The position numbers were made by a program, and so were the translations under genes. From Candidozyma auris (taxonomy: Eukaryota; Ascomycota; Pichiomycetes; Serinales; Metschnikowiaceae): a stretch of DNA of 64,000 nucleotides. Position 1 is the first letter of the stretch, and every line of letters begins with the position of its first letter. The stretch is from contig NC_072815.1 in NCBI RefSeq assembly GCF_003013715.1, forward strand, positions 310,001-374,000. The letters run 5' to 3'. The notes beneath the pieces are model-generated. The model was not told the origin of the DNA and searched no databases. It worked only from the letters and a program-made list of their open reading frames with translations. This document shows positions 1-8,914 of this stretch, one piece after another.

Positions 1-363
1 TCATAATAACCCTCAATCCTTATCAAACCCTTCAATTACCCCATGCAACTTCATGCACAGTGGCCAGAGCTTATATGATGGCACAACTGAACTCTAGATA
101 AAAGTTCAATTGTTTGTTCGAGAAACCACTAATCAAGGAAAACATCGGAAACCGCTGCACGTTCTATCGACTGGTCCCTTGTGCGTCCTGTCCCACTCTC
201 GGTTCCCCTTTAGGCATTTTCTCCGACTCATCCTATCTGTATCTGCCCTCGCGCTTCGGCTCAGGCGGCTCAATCCAGCTGCAACCCTCCACATTTTTCT
301 TGACCAACTGCTACCAGTACTATTTATTTCGAACTCTTCTGGCTCAGTCATTTCTCGTTGGAC
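1..363. other. Left-edge intergenic region / FMP27 promoter
   Basis: No convincing gene is visible. The open frames here overlap the start of the large downstream gene and resemble no known protein. The last 250 bases are C/T-rich on the plus strand, as is common upstream of yeast start codons. It probably holds the promoter and 5' UTR of the FMP27-like gene. Confidence 0.5.
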
Positions 364-3300
364 ATGCTCATTCAGTTGGCCCTTGCGGCCTTTGCCCTGG
401 TGGCAGTGTTCCTCTTCTTGCTCAACAGAATTCCCCATGTCACTGTCAGGTCGCTTGGATGGCTATCGCTACGAAACATCACCATTGACCTCAAAGATAC
501 GACCGTCCACCTCGATAGAGCATCATTTTGGGTCAATTTCAGACGATCGTCCCAGGAGCCCTTCCGCATGATCCACATAGGCTTGTTCGGGGTATCCGTG
601 CACCAGCGAAGAAGCTCCAACGAGAGCGCTAGGAAGGAGAAACCCAAGGCGCCGTCGATTCCCGAACATTTGGAGTTTACTGTGCCTGAGTGGGCTTACC
701 GCTGGACGCTCAAGAGATCCTGGATCAATCAGATTGACATTCATGTGTTGCGGTGCTCATACCACAATGAAGCTGTCTCGGAAGACATATCGGCCCATTT
801 CGACTATGTTCGTCTTCACAACCGCTACAACCCATCTACCAGCGTCTACAGGTTATCTTTGTCGGTCATTGACGGCTACTTGATGAACCTGCACTCCGAT
901 TTGTCGGGAACCGGAAAGCTGATCAAAATATTTCGCAGCGTTGCTGTTGCCCTTGAGTCCTCGTTGGTATTTTCATGTTGTGCACTCAACAGGAAGATAA
1001 TGGTGGTCAATTGGAAGGACATATCTGTCCAGCTCTCCGTGGCTAACCCGTACATTAAGCCCATTTCAGGGTTGAAGGCTCAGGTGTGCCAGAATAATGA
1101 GAAAACAACATATGACGCCTCTGACAAAATCCCTATGTTGGACCAGATAATCAAGGCTTTCGCCATAATGTCGTCTGTGGAACTTCGTGTGGAAAGTTTC
1201 AAGGCTGAATTCTCTGATATAGCGCTTGAGGTGTCCAGTACTTTGCTATCCTTGAAAAGAGAGAAATCTTTTAAGCTCCACACCATCGCTGCTGCGTCCG
1301 CCTACGTCAACTCACTCAGAGTCTTCAACTCTGAGACAAAGTGCGTTGACATTCCATCCCTTACATATTTATTTGAGTGTGATTTGGCGGACTTATTCAG
1401 GGCCTATGAGTCCAATAATAAGGACAATTTCTTTGTCGATGTGAGCACAAGTCTTGATATCACTCATCCATCTCTTGATATTTATTTTGATCAACTCGGT
1501 CCCATCATGGCCATGTTAAAACTGTCTCACCAGAAGTCGAAGAATACCGCTGTGCAAGAACAAAAATCATTCATGCCAGTGCCTTTGAGTAAGTACCTTC
1601 GGAAGCTAAGGGTGACGTCCGTGAAGCTTGGAGTATCTGACATAAGATTGACACTACATTTGCCTGCCATGGGTCTGAATGAATTCAATCGTTCTTCGGT
1701 CAATAATGTCACCGCAACGATGAACGTGGCCTATATATTGACAAAGTATTCATCAAAAGAATTGGGCAAAATTCTTCTGCTTCGTCATACTCCGGATGAC
1801 CCACCAGCAACTCTTAAAGCTTTAGTGAAGGTCAAAAACTTGTTAGTTGATATCGAAGAGAACCTGGCATCAACGACAACGATGACCTTGATGGTTGCAT
1901 ATTGCCTCAATACTCATAGAGTGAAGTTAAAATTCTTGACCAAACGACTTATGACTAAATCTGTCAACAACATGATCTTCTATGTGGTTCGTCGTTTACG
2001 TGAGAGTCATATAAAACATTATAATGAGATGTGCAAGAACATTGTTCTGACAGACGTTTCCGATAAAGTTGAGCACGAAATTGCTGAAGCTGATGATAAA
2101 ACTGTCGAATATATCGACATCCTTCAATTGATTCCAGAGTTTGTGACCCTGATTTCCCTTAGTGCGAAGGAGTTACATGGCACAATAGTTTGTAAAGACG
2201 GGCTCCCGTCGCATAAGGTACCAAGTGACACACTTGATGACACATTAGATTTAGCTGATTTCAGAAGGGGGGTGTCATTGGTAATGAGGGACTACAAGTC
2301 TACATTCGATAGAAGAAATAAGCGCTTTTCTACGGACTTTGCAGAAATCGAAGTGTTTGTCCTTAGTGAGTATGCTGCAAAACATATTCATAAAGACTTC
2401 CTTGACAATCAAGCTGGCGTCGCAGTCGAGGAAGATTTCAGTGATCTTCTGAGTATAGAGTCATTTGGTGATGAGGATAAAGAGAAATCTTCTACTTCAA
2501 AACAGCGCAGTGTTTTAGTTGTTAAAGATCTCAGCATCAGAACTATACACAACAGAACGGACAAGTTGATCGTGACGGTTCCCGAAGTTGATGGGAAGAT
2601 CGATATGTTTTTGATTTGGTGCATTTTCTATGCTCGAAGTTTGCTCAAACAATTTCAACCCAACGTTAAAATCGAATACTCAAAAAATGATGTGAAACGA
2701 CTCACGGGTCACCATAAAAAGATTAAACTTGACGTAAACCTAGATTCTGTTGCCTTGAAGATTCTGCTCCCTAATAATGTGGACACCCTTTTTGAGATAG
2801 AGGGAATGAAAATCAGTGATGCAACCAACTGGCCGAGATTTGACCTCAAGCACTGTCGACTCTACGTTGTTCACCCTGCAACGAAGGCTTGGACCAGATT
2901 GATTTGCATTCACAATACCCATTCATCTTTAGGCGAGCTTCTTCAAGATACTTGCTACTTGAAGTCATCCAGTATCTTGATTTACGTTCCATTTCGCTAC
3001 TTATTTTACTCTGTCATTGACAATATCATTACAATGGTGAAAGCCAGTAAGCAGATTATTCACAATTTCAAGAAGCTCAACGAAGGCGATCACAATTTTG
3101 AACGTCTTATGCCAGAGGAAAAGCGTCCAATTTTATTCCCAAGCATTAATTGGTGCGCAGATAAATTTAATCTATCCTTAGAAGACGACATATTCGAGAC
3201 TGAGCTTAGTCTCATATACGAATTGGGTCAAATTGAGCAGCTTATCAGAAAAAAGAAATGGCTAAAATTTGAAGAGGAAGCCAAAGCACTTCGAGAACAA

Positions 3301-6300
3301 GTCAAAACCCAATCCACTGAATTAGACGCAAATGCTTCCGTTGACAAGAGACGCTTTCTTTCTTCCCGAAGGTCTAAAAAGCCATGCCACCATGGCCATA
3401 TAAACATTGCCAATACTTTCCGCCATGGATTTAGTAGAGGTCTGGAGAAAAGTGTTCCCAATAGATCTGGGACAACCCTTCCTGAAAGTCTAAGAACCGA
3501 ACAATCGGATTTTAGTCCGGAATCACTAGGCTTCAATTCGGAGGATATCGAGGCTCAAATAGAGCAGGCAAGAGAGCGTCTCAACGAAGAAATTTCTATG
3601 TCATGGATTGCAAATTTCAATAGGTTTAATAGGACGAAGTATACAAGAGCCAGGCGCATGAAGACCAAGATCACTGGCAATGACCGGATCTCGCCATTGA
3701 TGGGAGAGAAGTACAACATTCAAAAACTGGCTCCAGGCGCTCCTATAATGGCAGTGTCCTTCCATGGCTTCGATCTCACACTCAAGAAGGCTGAAATTGA
3801 TAACATTGATGAGTTTTTGAGAGTGTACGGCAAAGGTCAGCCTAAACTTCAGTACTCAATTCTCATCCCTCTTTTCATCCAGCTCAAGGCGTCGTGCTTT
3901 TACATTTCGTTGAAAGACTATCCTTTGCCTCTCCTTTTGTTCCCGGAAAACGACAAGTCCTCTCAGGGTATGGACTTGAAGGGTAATGTTGTGATCAATG
4001 AGAAGCTTGTATTAAGAGAGGAGGAAATGAGACATATCTATGTTCCTTTCACTGCAGCAGCCGTGAAGGAGAGGTCTGTTGATAATTTCTACTCCACCAA
4101 TGTCCCACGTACTCTCACTCCAGTGAAAATGATGTTTGATATTTCATGCTTGGTGGACACTGAGAAGCCATGTATATTGAACTGGTCGAAATCTTACCAG
4201 TCTGCAATTCTGAGCGCTGCTAGTGCTTTAGATAATTTCTCCAAACCTCCAGTCGATGATTCCCCTATTGGATGGTGGGATAAGATGGCCTTGATAATGC
4301 ACGGCAAGCTCAAGTTCGAGTTCCCCAATGAGTTATGCTTCCACATGAAGAGCTCCTCCGATCCGTACAAGATAGTGGGAAAAAATGCTGGTTTTATGTG
4401 GGCTTGGAAAAATGGAGTTGAACTCAAGTTCAACTACACTGGTGACCAAAGAGAGCTTGTCATGCTTGACTCTTATGATTTTGTCTTCGGTGTTCCTGAT
4501 TGCTCGTATGCTAAGGGCTTGCCCTGGAGCTCAATGCATCCTTTCAACGATGATAGTCATATCGACTCGTACGACGGCAGGACTTTTAAAAAGCAAGTGA
4601 TGAAGTTTTCTTCGGATGAGAAGGTAAGATGGAGACTTGGCCTTTTGTTCGAAAGGAATGAGGATGTGACCTGTCACGATGTAAGTGCTGACTACAAGCG
4701 TACGAACGAGTTCAAACCCCATTACGATGTTATTATTACAAATCCTGAATTTGAATGGCATCCAGACTCGTACGAAGGTTACAGATCTGACTACTTACAC
4801 CTTGCAATTGGGGTAACTTCAATCTCAAAGAAGGGCAACAGTCATAACACAGCATATCTCACTCCGGTTGCATTTCAATACTTTTTCTATTGGTGGCATA
4901 GCATTTCTAACACCGTTTCCATGCCGGTAAGACAGGGTAAACTTTATCCAACGACGGCGATGAAAACATCCATTAAAATGGGTCCACATCTTGTGACTTT
5001 CAAGTATCAACTCATTTTGGAACCACTTGCGGTCAGCCATATGTACACATCCTATGAAAACCTGGACCAGGGTCCTCATGTAATTGTGACTGGCTTGAAA
5101 GGTAAGAGCACGAAATGTCATATAGATCTTCATCAGAGGAAGGAGGTCATCAGATATGTCAATGAGAAATTGGGAATAGACAAGAAAGTGCATCACATGA
5201 AGCTTCATTTAGGCGAAGTGAGAGTGTGCGACGCTGACATTAGAGCCATTAAGGCCACTTTCAAGGACCCTTCAATTCGTGGTTATGTAATGGCTCACTT
5301 TACTAGCCAAGTCAATGAACCTTTTGACCCCGAGAAGTATCATGAGCATGTCGCCATGCGTATGGAGACGATTCGCTCCTCTAACTGGATCAAGTCAATC
5401 GAGTGCTCTGAACTGGATCTTGCTTGGCTTGATCAGGATGACTTTGTTGAGCTAGAGCTTCGAGAGGAGCTCTCCGCAGATCCAAAAATTACGGTTCTAC
5501 CATTCTTCACTACTCCTCGATTCACGTACTTCCGTGAGTTCACATTGGAAAAGCATGCTCACAAGTACCCGTTCCGAAATGAACCATCTCATGTATGTTA
5601 CATCGGTGGTGAAACGCCCGAACTGGTTCAGGCGGATATCTTGAAAAAAAGAGCAGCGTCTCTTATGGATGAAATACGCTCAAACCAGACGGTCATTCAA
5701 AATCTACATGACGCTAATGGCTCGCACGATCATTCTGAGATACAACGCTTGCAGAAAGAATGTGAAGATTATGAGGACAGAATCGATGTGGTGAACGAGA
5801 TGTATCAAGAATGTACCGATGCTACTGAAGATGTTCGTCTGTTCTGTGGAGGCTCCAAGTCAGTTGATGGCAAGAGCGTAATCAATGGACAAGGAGATAA
5901 TCATGCTGATGCCAACAGTATCAAAAAGAGAATGTCAAATGTCCAATCTTTATACTCTGGGTACTCTGGCTACAAGTCAATAGCAGGTGAGGTCACTTCA
6001 GAGAATTCTGGCTTCAGTGAATTCCACAATCGATTTTTATTCCACAGTCTCACACTCAAATGGAACAATCAAACTCGAAACCTCGTTACGGCTTATATGG
6101 CATTAATTGGCGTCAGAAGAACAGAAACCCTCATGATGTCCAAGAAGGCAGTTGACCTTATTGAGAGCTTCGTGAAACAGAAACGCCAGATGGAGGAACA
6201 AACAAACGAAGAGCCGGATGAGCAGTTTAAGCTGACATTCCGAAGCTCGGGAGATGTCATTCAGGAATTCGAGGAGTATCTCAACTCGTTAACCTCGGAT

Positions 6301-8343
6301 AATCACGAAATGGAGCATAAATTCCTCGTTAAGTTCATTAGACCTCAAATTCAACTTGAAAGTGAGGTCGATCCAAACTCTATGGTATCAGTCACCTCTG
6401 ATGACATCGAAATGAGGATTCTCTCCGAGAACATTGCTGGCGCAGACGATGTCATCGGTGACAGTAACGAGGAGGAAGTTAATGCTGTCGAGTCTCGATA
6501 CGGAGTTCTCTTCAAGGATATGCAAGCATTTGTTTTTCACAGGGAGAATTTTTCTCTGGATGCAAAGAGCCCGTATGGCGATGTCTCCAGAAATACATGG
6601 CCACCATCAGTGGACTGTGAAGCATGTATTGATGATAGTTGGCTTGAGGATGACCTTGTGATTGAGAAAACATCTATGGCTTTGATGTACAAGAAGCCCA
6701 ACTTTTTGTCCTTAGAGTACGCTGCAAAGTTGAATGCAGATGAGCTCAGCGTTCACTTGGCCAAGATTGTTGTGAACGCTACGTCGAGGCAATACTCAGC
6801 CATATACTACATCATGCTTAATCTCCTTCTTGATGGCAAGGCTGCCAAAGAACAACTTCATCAACGATTTGACCAGATCATAGAATTCTCGACCTTGGAA
6901 GATACGACTGGTCTTGCCGAAAAGGTGAAGCTATTGCAGGAAAACATTAAGGTTTGTCAGCATATTCTCTTGTCAATGGAAGAAACCTTGAATCATCAAA
7001 GCCTAGATGATCGAAGAGGAAAATCCCATGTGGAACTTGAGATGGATAAGATGATGGTTCAACTCACCATGATAACACTGGCCCTCAAGTCGGCTTCATC
7101 GCAAGGAAAGGGCAACCGCGGCGTTGGCAAATACTGGAACATTTACGCTGATCAAGTTATTTGGCATCTTGTTGAAAACTCAAAAGAGCCTTTAGTCGAC
7201 TTGGCCTTGGCTCCCTCCAAATTTCAGCGTATTGACATGGTGGATGGTTCGAACACCAATCTTATCGAAATCTCCATGATGCAAGCCTTCAACTTGCGTC
7301 GCAAAGCTGCATATCCTGATTTCATGCTGCCCTTGATCAACGACTCCACTTATCAAAAAAACAAGCCTGTCGTGACAATGTCATGGAAAATGCTCAGCCG
7401 TGTTGGAGGCATTAGGATAATGAGAAACGCCAAGTTGAGTTGCCAGCCTGCAAGTCTTCAGCTTGATTACGATTCTGCCCAAATACTCCTTGAATACTTG
7501 TTCCCTAAAGATGAAAAGGGAACCAACAAGCAGGAAAATGAGAATGGCAACTTAGGTCGGGAGTACGGTAACTCAGAAGATCTGGATGGAAGTTATGAGA
7601 GTAACCTGTCTAAGAGCAAGCAAATGAATAATTCTTTTAGAAGGATGTTTGCGAGAAGAAATGGCAGCCCCAGTCAGGATGCTAGCTCTGCTGACTCACC
7701 TAAAAAAAGCTTCATGGACGATTCTAGCAGTGTGGACAATTCGTCCACTCAACTTTCATCTGCTGACTTACCCTCATTTAACTCAACCACGAAATGGACA
7801 CAAGGAATGAAGAGAAAGCACCAGAAAAGAGCTGAATCTGTTGACGAACTTTCAGTCATCATGAACCGTTCGTCTAAGTTCTTTGTTATCGATGAGATTG
7901 AGCTTACAGGAATGAAACTCAGAATGAGTTTCAAGGCGCCTAAGCACCTCAACATTATTGATGTTCATAAGCTCATGATATCGATCCCATCGTTGCATTA
8001 CAAGCAGAAAACGTGGTCTGGAGAGGATCTCATTCTTCAGTTAAAAAAAGAGATTGTGAAGATTGTGTTATCGCACACTGGTAAAATTATCGGTAACAAG
8101 TTCAAGCACAGAAAGAGGCCAGGTAACAAAGAACCACTCAAGCAAATCACGGACTTTACTCATTACGTGGCGCTAGACGATTTACAAGAAGAGAACACTC
8201 TAAGCGAGTCTTCTTCCGAACAAGAGGTTGTCACAAGATCAAGCATTCTGCCAGGGCAGACCGAGGAGCTGAGGAAGTCTCGTACTCCATCTATTGCGAG
8301 AGAGAAAGCGCCAATTTTGAAAATTGACTCAACAAATTCCTAG
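364..8343 (+). CDS. FMP27: Fmp27/Hobbit/BLTP2-family bridge-like lipid transfer protein
   Basis: A very long protein of 2659 residues that matches the Fmp27/Ypr117w (SABRE, Hobbit, BLTP2) family. Family members form a rod with a hydrophobic groove and are thought to move phospholipids at ER-plasma membrane contacts. An N-terminal membrane helix occupies about residues 2-22 (LIQLALAAFALVAVF), followed by the chorein-like start of the groove. The GWWDK motif at residues 1303-1307 is the yeast form of the Fmp27 GFWDK signature, and a later block with YFFYWWHS is also typical. The C-terminal part has Ser-rich, low-complexity segments. The open frame extends upstream to a TTG at 358; the ATG at 364 is the sensible start and puts the membrane helix at the extreme N-terminus. 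Length is close to the S. cerevisiae protein (about 2628). S. cerevisiae has two paralogues, and I cannot tell which this matches best. Confidence 0.9.
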   Translation: MLIQLALAAFALVAVFLFLLNRIPHVTVRSLGWLSLRNITIDLKDTTVHLDRASFWVNFRRSSQEPFRMIHIGLFGVSVHQRRSSNESARKEKPKAPSIPEHLEFTVPEWAYRWTLKRSWINQIDIHVLRCSYHNEAVSEDISAHFDYVRLHNRYNPSTSVYRLSLSVIDGYLMNLHSDLSGTGKLIKIFRSVAVALESSLVFSCCALNRKIMVVNWKDISVQLSVANPYIKPISGLKAQVCQNNEKTTYDASDKIPMLDQIIKAFAIMSSVELRVESFKAEFSDIALEVSSTLLSLKREKSFKLHTIAAASAYVNSLRVFNSETKCVDIPSLTYLFECDLADLFRAYESNNKDNFFVDVSTSLDITHPSLDIYFDQLGPIMAMLKLSHQKSKNTAVQEQKSFMPVPLSKYLRKLRVTSVKLGVSDIRLTLHLPAMGLNEFNRSSVNNVTATMNVAYILTKYSSKELGKILLLRHTPDDPPATLKALVKVKNLLVDIEENLASTTTMTLMVAYCLNTHRVKLKFLTKRLMTKSVNNMIFYVVRRLRESHIKHYNEMCKNIVLTDVSDKVEHEIAEADDKTVEYIDILQLIPEFVTLISLSAKELHGTIVCKDGLPSHKVPSDTLDDTLDLADFRRGVSLVMRDYKSTFDRRNKRFSTDFAEIEVFVLSEYAAKHIHKDFLDNQAGVAVEEDFSDLLSIESFGDEDKEKSSTSKQRSVLVVKDLSIRTIHNRTDKLIVTVPEVDGKIDMFLIWCIFYARSLLKQFQPNVKIEYSKNDVKRLTGHHKKIKLDVNLDSVALKILLPNNVDTLFEIEGMKISDATNWPRFDLKHCRLYVVHPATKAWTRLICIHNTHSSLGELLQDTCYLKSSSILIYVPFRYLFYSVIDNIITMVKASKQIIHNFKKLNEGDHNFERLMPEEKRPILFPSINWCADKFNLSLEDDIFETELSLIYELGQIEQLIRKKKWLKFEEEAKALREQVKTQSTELDANASVDKRRFLSSRRSKKPCHHGHINIANTFRHGFSRGLEKSVPNRSGTTLPESLRTEQSDFSPESLGFNSEDIEAQIEQARERLNEEISMSWIANFNRFNRTKYTRARRMKTKITGNDRISPLMGEKYNIQKLAPGAPIMAVSFHGFDLTLKKAEIDNIDEFLRVYGKGQPKLQYSILIPLFIQLKASCFYISLKDYPLPLLLFPENDKSSQGMDLKGNVVINEKLVLREEEMRHIYVPFTAAAVKERSVDNFYSTNVPRTLTPVKMMFDISCLVDTEKPCILNWSKSYQSAILSAASALDNFSKPPVDDSPIGWWDKMALIMHGKLKFEFPNELCFHMKSSSDPYKIVGKNAGFMWAWKNGVELKFNYTGDQRELVMLDSYDFVFGVPDCSYAKGLPWSSMHPFNDDSHIDSYDGRTFKKQVMKFSSDEKVRWRLGLLFERNEDVTCHDVSADYKRTNEFKPHYDVIITNPEFEWHPDSYEGYRSDYLHLAIGVTSISKKGNSHNTAYLTPVAFQYFFYWWHSISNTVSMPVRQGKLYPTTAMKTSIKMGPHLVTFKYQLILEPLAVSHMYTSYENLDQGPHVIVTGLKGKSTKCHIDLHQRKEVIRYVNEKLGIDKKVHHMKLHLGEVRVCDADIRAIKATFKDPSIRGYVMAHFTSQVNEPFDPEKYHEHVAMRMETIRSSNWIKSIECSELDLAWLDQDDFVELELREELSADPKITVLPFFTTPRFTYFREFTLEKHAHKYPFRNEPSHVCYIGGETPELVQADILKKRAASLMDEIRSNQTVIQNLHDANGSHDHSEIQRLQKECEDYEDRIDVVNEMYQECTDATEDVRLFCGGSKSVDGKSVINGQGDNHADANSIKKRMSNVQSLYSGYSGYKSIAGEVTSENSGFSEFHNRFLFHSLTLKWNNQTRNLVTAYMALIGVRRTETLMMSKKAVDLIESFVKQKRQMEEQTNEEPDEQFKLTFRSSGDVIQEFEEYLNSLTSDNHEMEHKFLVKFIRPQIQLESEVDPNSMVSVTSDDIEMRILSENIAGADDVIGDSNEEEVNAVESRYGVLFKDMQAFVFHRENFSLDAKSPYGDVSRNTWPPSVDCEACIDDSWLEDDLVIEKTSMALMYKKPNFLSLEYAAKLNADELSVHLAKIVVNATSRQYSAIYYIMLNLLLDGKAAKEQLHQRFDQIIEFSTLEDTTGLAEKVKLLQENIKVCQHILLSMEETLNHQSLDDRRGKSHVELEMDKMMVQLTMITLALKSASSQGKGNRGVGKYWNIYADQVIWHLVENSKEPLVDLALAPSKFQRIDMVDGSNTNLIEISMMQAFNLRRKAAYPDFMLPLINDSTYQKNKPVVTMSWKMLSRVGGIRIMRNAKLSCQPASLQLDYDSAQILLEYLFPKDEKGTNKQENENGNLGREYGNSEDLDGSYESNLSKSKQMNNSFRRMFARRNGSPSQDASSADSPKKSFMDDSSSVDNSSTQLSSADLPSFNSTTKWTQGMKRKHQKRAESVDELSVIMNRSSKFFVIDEIELTGMKLRMSFKAPKHLNIIDVHKLMISIPSLHYKQKTWSGEDLILQLKKEIVKIVLSHTGKIIGNKFKHRKRPGNKEPLKQITDFTHYVALDDLQEENTLSESSSEQEVVTRSSILPGQTEELRKSRTPSIAREKAPILKIDSTNS

Positions 8344-8914
8344 CCTTATGAATGTATCACAAAGCTTATGTATCATCAATTCCAATTGTAGTTTCAACAA
8401 ATATCCTCCATAGTCTCACGAAATGGGGGAACACGCCAATTTTGTGAAACCACAGACCAAGAATCTTAATTAAAGTGTAACTCATGATCATAATAGACCA
8501 CCGAATACCAAAAGGCTTAAGAAATAGTAGATTTTATGACTCAATGAGGCAACACTTTTTATTTCACTACTAAGGCTACTGTTAGGATATTCCATACAGC
8601 GGTATTCGCAGAGGCTTTGGCTAGGCTAAAAAAAGAAGATAGGGATAGAGATCTAACCGATTGAGAGCAAAAAGCAAAATCTATTATCAAGCAGCAACAC
8701 AATTCCATCTCAAAGACCAAAAACTTCTAATTGATTTTTTTCAATCACTTTTCTTTGGTGTTTCCTTCCCGTCTCTCCTTCCTTCTAGAAGCCAAGAGGT
8801 CTTCCTCCATACAGACCCCCTGGCCCCAGCCCACATAGGCCATGCACAAGTGCTATCGGTATAGACCTCATACATAGTGTCCCTTCAGCCAATTGCACAC
8901 AATTACCTCAAAAG
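8344..8914. other. Intergenic region FMP27-MDR1
   Basis: 571 bases between two genes on the plus strand. It should contain the FMP27 3' end and the MDR1 promoter. A C/T-rich stretch around 8760-8830 precedes the MDR1 start. I see no tRNA box pattern and no credible small ORF. Confidence 0.5.
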